NCBI GenBank assembly: GCA_047639615.1
Contig: JBLIOL010000022.1
Location: forward strand, 1-28,764
DNA: 28,764 bases
Source of the DNA: CAYWNK01 sp047639615
GTDB lineage: Bacteria > Planctomycetota > UBA1135 > GCA-002686595
Reading direction: 5' to 3'
Below are positions 1 through 7,121 of the stretch, one piece after another. The notes beneath the pieces are model-generated. The model searched no databases. It was not told where the DNA came from and was given only the letters and a program-made list of their open reading frames with translations. Each line of letters opens with the position of its first letter. The first letter of the stretch is position 1. Both the position numbers and the translations under genes were made by a program.

Positions 1-141
1 TGCGCCACGGTCCGCGGCTAGCGCGGGAAATTGCCGCTCCACGACTGGCTCGGGCCGGCCTACAGGCGCTTCGTGCGCGACATGATCGCCGACGAGGTGA
101 GCCACTACGCGGAATTCCTCGAGCTGGCGGCGCGCGAGTTC

Positions 142-149
142 GCTCCGCG
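142..149. repeat. Left copy of 8-bp direct repeat GCTCCGCG (putative target-site duplication)
   Basis: Identical to 324-331. It lies inside the coding frame of the interrupted gene, where it reads Ala-Pro-Arg. It abuts the left end of the palindromic element. Confidence 0.65.
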
Positions 150-323
150 CCTAGCAGCCCGCTTAAGAAACAGCGACTTGTCGCTCGGCTCCCACGAAGC
201 GCCTGGCTGCGTTGCCAGAACCCCCAAATCGCCACCACAATGGGGGGGGACCTGCCGCCTTGCCAGACGATCCGTGGAAACCAATCGCTGGGCCGCTGTT
301 TTTTAAGCGGCCTGCTAGGCCAA
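150..323. mobile_element. MITE-like palindromic element, about 174 bp, non-coding
   Basis: Bases 149-225 pair without gaps with 320-244 (position i with 469-i). By my count about 54 of 77 positions are Watson-Crick and 6 more are G-T. The outer 27 positions (149-175 against 294-320) are almost perfect: one mismatch at 158/311 and one G-T at 167/302. Many of the inner differences are C-A or G-T oppositions, as expected when transitions accumulate in an old inverted repeat. An 8-bp direct repeat, GCTCCGCG, flanks it at 142-149 and 324-331, which looks like a target-site duplication. It encodes no recognisable protein, so if it moved it must have been mobilised in trans. The exact ends are uncertain by a few bases because the left repeat overlaps the palindrome by one base and three bases (321-323) separate the palindrome from the right repeat. 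Family unknown. Confidence 0.7.
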
Positions 324-331
324 GCTCCGCG
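324..331. repeat. Right copy of 8-bp direct repeat GCTCCGCG (putative target-site duplication)
   Basis: Identical to 142-149 and placed three bases outside the right end of the palindrome. Joining base 149 to base 332 restores the reading frame to the stop at 369-371. Confidence 0.65.
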
Positions 332-371
332 GATGATGGAGCGCATTCTGGCGGCGGAAGGCAGGCCTTAA

Positions 372-580
372 GCTGCGACATTTGTGCTCGATCACGACGA
401 TCCGATCTACTCGAGAGAACTTCTGGGGGGCGCAGCAGCTTCCGTACTCAGGGCGCTCGAGCGTCGCGGAGGAGCTTCGCAGGAGGGTGTTTCTATTCTC
501 GTAACCTCCTGCCAGATCAGCGTCCACGGCAACCCTTCAAGAGCAGCGTTGACCTGGGTGGCCTGGTTGCGGGATGTTCG
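372..580. other. Intergenic stretch with a hairpin enclosing an AGGAGG sequence
   Basis: No gene is convincing here. Short open frames exist (one from GTG 384 to TGA 599), but none has a recognisable sequence. The one clear structure is an 8-bp inverted repeat, GCAGGAGG at 479-486 and CCTCCTGC at 505-512, with an 18-base loop. It includes a perfect Shine-Dalgarno-like AGGAGG but no ATG, GTG or TTG follows at a suitable distance, and no T-run follows the stem. Confidence 0.3.
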
Positions 581-1471
581 ATGCTATACACCATGCTGAA
601 TCGCTTTCAATTTTCGCGTCTACGTACCCTGCGTCGATCCGCCACGAAGGCCGTTGATCGCAAGGGTGGGGCCCTGCCCCAGGCCGCTCGCGTGGTCTGC
701 ATTGCCAGCGGCAAAGGCGGCACCGGTAAGAGCATCGTCGCTAGCAATCTGGCGGTGACGCGTGCCAAGGCTGGCGAGCGCGTGCTGCTGGTGGATTTTG
801 ATGCGGGCCTGGCCAACGCACACCTGCTCTTGGGCCTGGCGCCCGACTGGGACCTGGGCCACGTGATGGAGAACCGGGTCGATGTGCGCACCGCCATGGT
901 GGAAGGGCCCCACGGGGTCAAACTGCTCTCCGGCGGAGTCGGTCGCGACGCCCTGGTGAACCCCTCCAGGCGCGAACTGGACAAGCTATTCAAGGCTCTC
1001 GGCCCTCTGGAGCGTGAATTCGACCTGGTCGTCATCGATCACGGCGCCGGCCTGGGCTACAGCACGGTGGCGCACATGGCCGCCACTAGCACCCTGGTTC
1101 TGGTCACCAACCACGAGGTCACCGCCCTCTCCGATGGTTACGCTTTGTACAAGCGGGCCACCTCGGTCAACCCGGATATCCGCGTGGGCCTAGTGGTCAA
1201 CCGGGCACCCGATGAGCGCCTAGCCATGGCTGCTTGGGATCGATTCCGCGGCGCCTCCCAGCGTTTTCTCGGGCACCACCCTGAGTTGATCGGCTGGGTT
1301 CCGGCGGACGATGCGATCTCACGCTCTGTTCAACAGCGGATTCCGGTCACTCTCGGAGCGGCGGAAGCCCCTGCGGCAGTGGCGCTTCGGCAAGTTGCTG
1401 CCTGGCATCCTATTGACCACGCACGCTCCACTACCGCATTCTACGATCGTGCGCGCAAGGCGATTCGCTGA
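581..1471 (+). CDS. FlhG/FleN-type MinD-family ATPase
   Basis: A 296-residue P-loop ATPase of the MinD/ParA group. It has a deviant Walker A (SGKGGTGKS, about residues 43-51), the switch I-type segment VDFDAGLANAH (71-81), and a Walker B region VVIDHGAGLG (150-159). The D-x-GAG form is typical of FlhG/FleN/YlxH proteins, which set flagellar number and position, rather than of cell-division MinD. About 35 basic residues precede the ATPase core. The open frame extends further upstream, but the upstream translation resembles nothing and crosses the mobile element. I therefore start at ATG 581; ATG 593 in the same frame is equally possible, and neither has a clear Shine-Dalgarno. The gene sits 90 bp before a ParA-type ATPase. 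No flagellar gene is visible here, so a flagellar role is unproven and a general polar-positioning role is possible. Confidence 0.8.
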   Translation: MLYTMLNRFQFSRLRTLRRSATKAVDRKGGALPQAARVVCIASGKGGTGKSIVASNLAVTRAKAGERVLLVDFDAGLANAHLLLGLAPDWDLGHVMENRVDVRTAMVEGPHGVKLLSGGVGRDALVNPSRRELDKLFKALGPLEREFDLVVIDHGAGLGYSTVAHMAATSTLVLVTNHEVTALSDGYALYKRATSVNPDIRVGLVVNRAPDERLAMAAWDRFRGASQRFLGHHPELIGWVPADDAISRSVQQRIPVTLGAAEAPAAVALRQVAAWHPIDHARSTTAFYDRARKAIR

Positions 1472-1561
1472 GCGCAGTTTCCGCCGCTATCGAGAACGCC
1501 TGATCAGCGAAGCCTGATCCGACCGCTTTTCGCTCGCGGCCTTTCCCAAGCCGCGCGACCT

Positions 1562-2434
1562 ATGAGCCGTCCCCGAACCCGTCGTCCCGGGTCAAAGATG
1601 CAGGTCCTCTCCTTCGTCAACCAGAAGGGGGGCTGCGGAAAAACGACCACCGCCGTGAATCTTGGAGGAGCCCTAGCTGCGCGCGGTGAGCGCGTGCTGG
1701 TGGTGGACCTCGATCCGCAAGCCCATGCCACCCTCGGACTCGGCGTAGCGCCGGGCGATGATCCCACGGTGGCTGAGGTACTGCTCGAAGAGGCCTTCAT
1801 CGAGCAGGCCATTGTCGACGCGCCCGGCGGATTGCAGCTGCTGCCCTCGCGGCCGCGCTTAGGCGAGTTCGAGGAAGCCTCGGAACGCCTGATCCATCCG
1901 GAGCAGCGTCTGAAGATCGCCCTGGACGCGGTGCGCGACCGCTACGACTGGGTGGTGGTGGATTGTCCGCCGCGCACGGACGGTGTGCTCACGGCCAACG
2001 CCCTGTTCGCGTCCACCTGCGCCATGCTGATCGTCGAGACCGGTGCCTTTGCCCTGCAGGGTGCCCTGCAGGCGCTCACGGTCTTGGACGAGGTTGGCGA
2101 GAACCAGGGACGCACCTACGAGGTGCGCGTGGTCGGCACCCTCTTCGATCGGCGCACGCGTTTCGCGCGCGAACTTCTCGTGGCCCTGCACTCCCGCTTC
2201 GGCAAGGCCATGTTCGATACGGTCATCCGCACCAGCGTGCGCCTGCGTGAAGCGCCGGCCCACGGTGTTCCGGTGCAGGTGCTGGATCCCAGCTGCCGAG
2301 CGAGCGCGGACTTCGCCGCCCTCGCGGACGAAGTCGTGGAACATCTCAGCGAGCAGAAAGCTCCGTCGTCGCCCCTACGCGCCGGTCAGAGCGGTGGTGA
2401 GGACGAGACCTCCACCGTTTCGGTCAGCTCGTAG
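1562..2434 (+). CDS. ParA/Soj-type ATPase
   Basis: A 290-residue ParA-family ATPase. The N-terminus has the deviant Walker A NQKGGCGKTTT (20-30), then VVDLDPQAHATLGLG (47-61) and a Walker B-like VVVDCPPR (131-138), all characteristic of Soj/ParA. These proteins bind DNA non-specifically as ATP dimers and move chromosomes, plasmids or protein clusters, normally with a partner that stimulates the ATPase. There is no helix-turn-helix N-terminus, so it is a small chromosomal-type ParA. ATG 1562 is the first start; an internal ATG at 1598 would give 278 residues and begins directly at the conserved core, so the true start is uncertain. No ParB gene or obvious parS site follows. The next gene, a helix-hairpin-helix and proline-rich protein, starts 58 bp downstream and may be the partner (inference). 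Confidence 0.88.
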   Translation: MSRPRTRRPGSKMQVLSFVNQKGGCGKTTTAVNLGGALAARGERVLVVDLDPQAHATLGLGVAPGDDPTVAEVLLEEAFIEQAIVDAPGGLQLLPSRPRLGEFEEASERLIHPEQRLKIALDAVRDRYDWVVVDCPPRTDGVLTANALFASTCAMLIVETGAFALQGALQALTVLDEVGENQGRTYEVRVVGTLFDRRTRFARELLVALHSRFGKAMFDTVIRTSVRLREAPAHGVPVQVLDPSCRASADFAALADEVVEHLSEQKAPSSPLRAGQSGGEDETSTVSVSS

Positions 2435-2492
2435 ATCTTCTGGCAAGTGCCTGCCCCGCCGGACCCAGTTACTTCGGACACCCATCGCAATC

Positions 2493-3716
2493 ATGGAAGC
2501 TATCGCACTCCTCTGCACCTTGCACGCCGACGGTCCGGCGACTCTACGTCGGTTGCGCGAGTCCGGATGTGACTCGCTGCAGGCACTCGAGAGTTTGCCC
2601 ACCGAAGAGCTCTGCCAACTGCTGCGCAGTACGCCGGCCGTAGCGCGCCGTCTGGCGCGCGAGGCACGCCTGCTGCGCCAGCGCGTGGCTGAGGATCCCC
2701 TCGAACGCGAAGAGGCACCCGAAGGCATGACCCGCGGCGCAGCCGTGGAGGATTCCTTCGAGAGCGAGTTCACCGAGAGCGCCTTGGACGAGGCCGACCA
2801 GGAGTTGCTCAGCCGCGTGCTGGACACGCCCCCGGCCATCCAGGCCGAAGTCGAGCCCGAGCCGCCGCTGCTGCGCGTGCCGATGCCCATGCCGGTAGCG
2901 GCGCCGACTCCGCTGATAGTGGCGGTGGCGCCCGAGCCGGAGCCGGAGCCGGAGCCGGAGCCCGAAGCTCTGCCCCAGCCGGTGCAGCCCGCGCGCCTCA
3001 GGCCCTCCGACCTGGATGGCTTGGACGAGGAACTTTGCTTGCAGTTCGCTGCCCACGACATCCGCGATCTGGCCGCCCTGGCAGGGGTGGATTGCGACAC
3101 TTTGGCCCAATCCACTGGCCGCTCCTTCGCACATCTGCGCCGCCTGCAGTTCCTGGCCCAACGCGCGCTTCCGGGCAAGCCCATGCGCCTGGCCCCGCGC
3201 TCTGGTTTCGGTGCTGGTCTCGGCACGCTGAAGGCCGAGCCCCAGGCTCAAGCTCCGGAAACCCAGCTGGAACAGGCTCCTACCCCCGAACCCCAGCCCG
3301 CTCCCCAGCCGGCACCCTTCGGCGCCAATCTGGAGCCCAAGGTCATCCCCACCCGCGAGCGCCTCGAAGCTCCGGGCATGGAACTGCCCGTGCCCGCGCC
3401 TACGCCGCCGAGTCCGCGCCGCTTCTGGGAGCCGCGCTCCCTGTACGAGGCGCGCACCGCACGTAGTGCAGCTACGCCCGCGCCCGAGAGTCCGGCGCTC
3501 GAAGTCGAAGTGCCCATGGAGGCGGCTCAATCCGTGCCGGCAGCCGCGCCCGAGCCCATCCAGCAAGCCGCCGAGCCGGAGGCCGAACAGCCGCTCGTGC
3601 TGAGCTGGGATTTCGAAATCCCCATGCCCGGCCGTGCACCCGAGCCGCCCCCGCAGGCGGACCAAGGTCCGGGGCAGGAAGGGCAGCGCGAGGACGCTGC
3701 CGGACCTTTTGCTTAA
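2493..3716 (+). CDS. Proline/glutamate-rich protein with two helix-hairpin-helix-like segments
   Basis: A 407-residue protein without signal peptide or membrane segment. Residues 1-62 and about 168-225 both read like helix-hairpin-helix modules of the DUF4332/DNA-polymerase-X type (leucine-rich helices, 'L-x-x-LPTEELCQLL' and 'DLAALAGVDCDTLAQSTG'). They are joined by an acidic segment (63-110) and an EP repeat (about 148-158). The last 180 residues are low-complexity and rich in P, A, E and Q, probably disordered. Helix-hairpin-helix modules usually contact DNA non-specifically, so a DNA-associated partner of the two upstream ATPases is plausible but is inference only. The frame is open further upstream over the ParA gene, but codon choice and the following helical module favour ATG 2493. 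Composition makes homology searches unreliable. No known family name can be given with confidence. Confidence 0.7.
   Translation: MEAIALLCTLHADGPATLRRLRESGCDSLQALESLPTEELCQLLRSTPAVARRLAREARLLRQRVAEDPLEREEAPEGMTRGAAVEDSFESEFTESALDEADQELLSRVLDTPPAIQAEVEPEPPLLRVPMPMPVAAPTPLIVAVAPEPEPEPEPEPEALPQPVQPARLRPSDLDGLDEELCLQFAAHDIRDLAALAGVDCDTLAQSTGRSFAHLRRLQFLAQRALPGKPMRLAPRSGFGAGLGTLKAEPQAQAPETQLEQAPTPEPQPAPQPAPFGANLEPKVIPTRERLEAPGMELPVPAPTPPSPRRFWEPRSLYEARTARSAATPAPESPALEVEVPMEAAQSVPAAAPEPIQQAAEPEAEQPLVLSWDFEIPMPGRAPEPPPQADQGPGQEGQREDAAGPFA
2934..2963 (+). repeat. Five tandem 6-bp units (GAGCCG) coding Glu-Pro
   Basis: Four GAGCCG units and a final GAGCCC lie in frame inside the preceding low-complexity protein and encode an EP stretch. 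Such near-identical units can change copy number by slippage without shifting the frame. Confidence 0.85.
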
Positions 3717-3784
3717 AGGCACGGTTCGTTTCTTTAGGTGACTCCCGCAGAGGCGGCGGGTAGAGCGAGGTGGAGGCACTTCAC

Positions 3785-4942
3785 ATGTTTGCTCGACTCG
3801 CGCTCATCATTGGCATTGTGAGCTCACCTGCTCAGGTTTCTGAGTATCCCACCGGCCCCGCTCTCGACGGCGCCCCCGGCTTCGGAAGGAGCCCGAACCT
3901 GAGGGCCCTCGAGGCCATCTTCCACAAGCCCGAGCCTGCTGATCAGCAGTTCCTGGCGGGCTTGCGCGACATCCTGGTGGATGTCGACAGCTTGCTGGCC
4001 CAAGCCCAAGCGCGAGCTCGGCGTACGGGGCTCATGCGGGTCGTGCCGCAGGGCATCGACAGCTTGCAAGGGCTGATCGATCACGTGCTTCGTATTCGTC
4101 AGGATCCCTTTCGCTGGCACTTCGATGGGGAGCAGTCGCTGGCCTTCGTGCGAACGATTTCGGATTGGCAACTGCTGGCCCACGGGGACTTGATCGTGGC
4201 CCTGGAGGAGGAGCGGCCAATGCTGATTCAATCCCTCGATCTACTGCATGGACATGCGCATGGACTGGTGGGGCTGGTGGCGGGCGAAGAGGCGGCGCTC
4301 GTAACCGGGCAGGCGGATCTGGCTGCCGCGCGTCTGCGAGCAGTGTTGGCGGACCTAGAGGCCATGAAGCGACCCTTGCACGCGCCCAGTGAGCCCTTGA
4401 CCAGAGCTCAATCACGGGTTGCGAGCGGCCTCTCAAAGGGCGGCAGTTCCGCTCGCCGGAGCTACAGACAACTGCTCGATGAGAGTTTCACCGAGCTGCT
4501 CCTATGGCGGGAGAAATCGCACCTCGCGGACTTTGATCACGAAGCAGCTCGGCAGCTCGGGGATCGGCGCAGGGGAAGGGACGCTGGCCGCGAGAAGGTC
4601 GCGAACATGCGGAGCTACTTACCGATCTACGACTCCTACCGCGAGCTGCCGGAACAGTACGCCGACATGAGCGGTTCGGAGCGCGCTAGGCTGGGGGTTC
4701 TGGAGGGCACCAAAGCCCTCTGGGCGGATCCCCTGAACAAGGACTTGAACTTCATCCTGGCCCTGGCCACGGACTTTGCCTCGGGCCCTAAGGCGGCCGA
4801 ATACCTCTTTGATCGGTCCTTGGTGCTCGCTGGCATCCGGCACTACGACCACCTGACCTATCAATATCGGCGGCTGAGCATCGCTGAGCAGTACGCGCTC
4901 GAGCGCATTGCCGGCTGGCTACCGACTGGGGAGGGGCGCTAG
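3785..4942 (+). CDS. Secreted protein of unknown function
   Basis: A 385-residue protein that I do not recognise. The start is set by GGAGG at 3772-3776 nine bases before ATG 3785; an in-frame GTG at 3770 lies inside that ribosome site and is rejected. Residues 1-17 (MFARLALIIGIVSSPAQ) look like a short Sec signal peptide. The mature part is mostly helical and mixed-charge, with a leucine-rich region at about 105-180 (LVALEEERPMLIQSLDLLHG) and an Arg/Lys-rich segment near 235-265. No metal-binding or catalytic motif stands out. It is 68 bp after the helix-hairpin-helix protein, in the same direction, and could share its transcript. The next gene downstream begins after a -10-like hexamer, so this is probably the last gene of its unit. 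Confidence 0.7.
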   Translation: MFARLALIIGIVSSPAQVSEYPTGPALDGAPGFGRSPNLRALEAIFHKPEPADQQFLAGLRDILVDVDSLLAQAQARARRTGLMRVVPQGIDSLQGLIDHVLRIRQDPFRWHFDGEQSLAFVRTISDWQLLAHGDLIVALEEERPMLIQSLDLLHGHAHGLVGLVAGEEAALVTGQADLAAARLRAVLADLEAMKRPLHAPSEPLTRAQSRVASGLSKGGSSARRSYRQLLDESFTELLLWREKSHLADFDHEAARQLGDRRRGRDAGREKVANMRSYLPIYDSYRELPEQYADMSGSERARLGVLEGTKALWADPLNKDLNFILALATDFASGPKAAEYLFDRSLVLAGIRHYDHLTYQYRRLSIAEQYALERIAGWLPTGEGR

Positions 4943-4957
4943 ACCCCCCTCTGGCCC

Positions 4958-4963
4958 TATAAT
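4958..4963 (+). promoter_or_regulatory. Candidate -10 element TATAAT
   Basis: A perfect TATAAT stands alone in GC-rich sequence, 40 bases before the aminotransferase ATG. No convincing -35 hexamer is found 16-18 bases upstream, so it is a weak prediction. Confidence 0.35.
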
Positions 4964-5003
4964 TGCGCCACCTGCTGCGGTCTCCGAGGCCCCGGCCTGC
5001 GCC

Positions 5004-6248
5004 ATGAATCCTGCCACCGAAACCGGACAAGCCCACCACCTCATTTCTTCGGCCCAGGGGCGACCCGCCGAGGACCCGATCTTCGCCATCCACAACGAGG
5101 CCGTGCGCCGAGCTGCGGAGGGGGAGTCGGTGATCGACGCGAGCTTGGGAGCCCTGCTGGATGACCAGGGCCGCGTGGCCGTTCTGCCGGCCGTGTTCCA
5201 GGCCCTGCGTGACGTGGATCCGAGCCGAGCTGCGGCCTATGCGCCCATCGCTGGTGACACGCCCTTCCGCGAGGCTGTGATACGCGACGTGTTCGGCACG
5301 GATGATGCGGCCGGCCGCGCCGTGTGCGTTGCCACCGCCGGTGGCACGGGCGCGATCTTTGCGGCCGTTGTGAACTTCGTCGAGGATGGGCACGCGCTCT
5401 ACACCTCCGACCTCCACTGGGGTCCGTATCGGACCATCGCCGATCACACTCGGCGCAGTGTGGAGACCTTCCCCATGTTCGCGGATGGCCGCTTCAATAT
5501 GGCCGGCTTCGAAGCGGGGCTGATGGAGCTGGGCAAGCGTCAGGGCAAGGTGCTCGTGCTGCTCAACTTCCCCTGCCACAACCCCACGGGCTACAGCCTC
5601 GACGACGAGGAGTGGACCCAGGTAACTGCGGCTCTCTCACGCGCCGCTCAGTGCTTCGCCGTGACGGTGCTCATGGACGTGGCCTACGCGCGCTACGCGC
5701 TCGCCGACGTTGCCCGCTGGCAGACTCACTTGGGCGCCATCGTGGAGCAGGTGCCGTTGCTGGTGGCTTGGTCGGCTTCCAAGTCCTACGCCCAATACGG
5801 CGCGCGAGTGGGGGCCTTGGTGGCCGTGATCCACGATGCGGATGAGCGCGCGCGGGTGCTCAACGCCATGACCTACTCATGCCGCGGGACCTGGTCCAAC
5901 TGCAACCACCTGGGCATCCTGGCTGTGGCCAGCTTGCTCGAGGACGCTGATCGCGCCTCGGCGGCCGATCGCGAGCGCGACCTATTGATCAAGCTCATGG
6001 ACGAGCGCGTAGCGGCCTTCAATCTGGCGGCATCCGCGGCGGGCTTGTCCTATCCGCGCTACGAGGCGGGCTTCTTCGTGACCATCTTCACGCCGGACCC
6101 GGCGCGCACCGCTGCCGTCTGCGGGGAGCACGGCGTGTTCATCGTGCCGGTCAAGGGCGCCGTGCGGGTGGGCCTGTGCGCCACCCCCAAGGCCTCTATC
6201 CAGCGCCTGGTGGACAGCCTGGCCCAGGGCGTCGAGGCGGCCTCATGA
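5004..6248 (+). CDS. PLP-dependent class I aminotransferase (aspartate/aromatic type)
   Basis: A 414-residue fold-type I aminotransferase. Residues visible: the YAPIAGDTPFREAV segment (79-92), NPTG at 193-196, D225 in LMDVAYARY (pyridine-nitrogen aspartate), and SASKSYAQYGAR (257-268), where K260 should form the Schiff base with PLP. R388 in VRVGLCAT is the likely substrate-carboxylate arginine. The pattern 'SxSKSxxxYGxRxG' and the N-terminal 'DASLGAL...' segment place it with the aspartate/aromatic group, transferring amino groups between amino acids and 2-oxo acids; the preferred substrate cannot be read from sequence. ATG 5004 follows a -10-like TATAAT and no clear Shine-Dalgarno. Its stop overlaps the start of the uracil phosphoribosyltransferase gene as ATGA (6245-6248), implying translational coupling. 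Confidence 0.85.
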   Translation: MNPATETGQAHHLISSAQGRPAEDPIFAIHNEAVRRAAEGESVIDASLGALLDDQGRVAVLPAVFQALRDVDPSRAAAYAPIAGDTPFREAVIRDVFGTDDAAGRAVCVATAGGTGAIFAAVVNFVEDGHALYTSDLHWGPYRTIADHTRRSVETFPMFADGRFNMAGFEAGLMELGKRQGKVLVLLNFPCHNPTGYSLDDEEWTQVTAALSRAAQCFAVTVLMDVAYARYALADVARWQTHLGAIVEQVPLLVAWSASKSYAQYGARVGALVAVIHDADERARVLNAMTYSCRGTWSNCNHLGILAVASLLEDADRASAADRERDLLIKLMDERVAAFNLAASAAGLSYPRYEAGFFVTIFTPDPARTAAVCGEHGVFIVPVKGAVRVGLCATPKASIQRLVDSLAQGVEAAS

Positions 6249-7027
6249 GCGCTGGGCTGGAACACGCCTACGGGCATCGTGTGAATATCCAAGCCGGACC
6301 TTGGATCAGCACTGTTCTGGCCAAGGTCTCGTCGCCCAAGACCTCCCATCCGGACGTGATGGCATTGGTGCGCACCGTCTACGCCAAGCTCATGGCCGAC
6401 GTCATGGGCGCTGAAATGCCCAAGCGTCAGGCCGCCGTGCAGACGCGCATGGCGGAGCAGCACCCCGAGGCCGGAATCTGGAGCGGTTCGATCCTCGATC
6501 CCGGCCAGCGCCTGGTGGTGGTGGATGTGGTACGCGGAGGCATCGTGCCCGCCCAGGTCTGTTTCGAGGCCGCGACCCTGCTGTTGCCTCTCGAGCACCT
6601 GCGCTTGGACCATCTGACCATGGCCCGCCACGCCGGCGCCGACGGCCACGTGGACGGTGTCGATCTGGCTGGCAGCAAGGTCGGGGGCAGCATCGAAGGT
6701 GCCACGCTCCTGATCCCGGACCCCATGGGGGCCACGGGCTCGACGCTGGTGCGCGCTCTGGGCCATCTGATCGAGAGCTACGGCCGACCGCGGCTGATTG
6801 TCGCGATGCCCATGATCGCCACCCCCGAATTCCTGCGTACGGTGCTGGGCGCCTACGAAAACCTGGTTGTCTACGCAGGTCGAGTGGACCGAGGCCTGTC
6901 ATCCAAAGCCGCATTGGCTGAGCCCCACGGCACCCTCTGGGACGAAGAGAAGGGCCTAGACGACCACGACTACATCGTTCCCGGCGCCGGTGGCGTCGGC
7001 GAAGTTCTCAACAACTCCTGGTGCTGA
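6245..7027 (+). CDS. upp: Uracil phosphoribosyltransferase, long form
   Basis: Converts uracil and PRPP to UMP in pyrimidine salvage. The PRPP loop is IPDPMGATGSTL (157-168), and the C-terminal uracil-binding segment is YIVPGAGGVGEV (243-254), close to the YIxPGxGxxG pattern of bacterial Upp. The usual arginine-glycine substrate loop appears as VRGGIVPA (96-103). At 260 residues it is about 50 longer than typical Upp. The extra length lies in the N-terminus and in an insertion of about 25 residues (roughly 217-242) just before the uracil-binding segment. The start is fixed by the ATGA overlap with the aminotransferase; the frame is open 69 bp further upstream but only inside that gene. Because of the divergence a related PRTase specificity is possible, but the uracil-site sequence argues for Upp. 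Confidence 0.85.
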   Translation: MSAGLEHAYGHRVNIQAGPWISTVLAKVSSPKTSHPDVMALVRTVYAKLMADVMGAEMPKRQAAVQTRMAEQHPEAGIWSGSILDPGQRLVVVDVVRGGIVPAQVCFEAATLLLPLEHLRLDHLTMARHAGADGHVDGVDLAGSKVGGSIEGATLLIPDPMGATGSTLVRALGHLIESYGRPRLIVAMPMIATPEFLRTVLGAYENLVVYAGRVDRGLSSKAALAEPHGTLWDEEKGLDDHDYIVPGAGGVGEVLNNSWC

Positions 7028-7038
7028 TCCCGAGGCCC

Positions 7039-7068
7039 TTGCGGTCCCCGGTGCTCTGCGCCTAGACT
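7039..7068 (+). promoter_or_regulatory. Candidate sigma-70 type promoter for the ferredoxin gene
   Basis: TTGCGG at 7039-7044 and TAGACT at 7063-7068 are separated by 18 bases, ending 53 bases before the ferredoxin start. The 13-bp sequence GAGGCCCTTGCGG that includes the -35 also occurs at 18981-18993, upstream of the 5'-nucleotidase gene. Confidence 0.4.
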
Positions 7069-7121
7069 GGCGCCCCGCTGCCCCAGATCACCCCCAAGCC
7101 GCTTTAGGAGGCTTTCCAGCA

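Larger units (their letters stand above)
22..371 (+). pseudogene. 3' part of a ferritin-like / MiaE-like tRNA hydroxylase gene, interrupted by a palindromic element
   Basis: Frame 1 after the stop at 19-21 encodes a helix with the pattern L-G-x-x-YRRF-x(5)-DE-x-x-HY-x-x-FLELA. This resembles the C-terminal diiron helix of MiaE-type tRNA hydroxylases and related ferritin-like proteins (E and H as metal ligands). The reading frame enters the inverted-repeat element at 150 and acquires about 50 unrelated residues before a TAA at 304-306. If 150-323 and one copy of the flanking 8-bp repeat are removed, the frame continues as AREFAPRMMERILAAEGRP and stops at TAA 369-371, a natural-looking C-terminus. 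The only nearby in-frame starts are weak (TTG at 31) and a stop lies at 19-21, so either the 5' part is frameshifted or the gene is already dead. The family assignment rests on one helix and is tentative; that this is a disrupted coding region is better supported. Confidence 0.5.

Noticed and set aside
212..580. Upstream extension of the FlhG-like gene
   Set aside because: The extension translates through the palindromic element and looks random; the conserved protein begins after ATG 581/593.
384..599. Open frame of 71 codons whose TGA overlaps the FlhG-like start
   Set aside because: No recognisable sequence, no Shine-Dalgarno, and it lies in a region without coding character; the overlap looks accidental.
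2544..3779. Long antisense open frame (411 codons) opposite the HhH/proline-rich gene
   Set aside because: High GC and the repetitive codons of the sense gene create it; the sense strand has the plausible start, modules and spacing.
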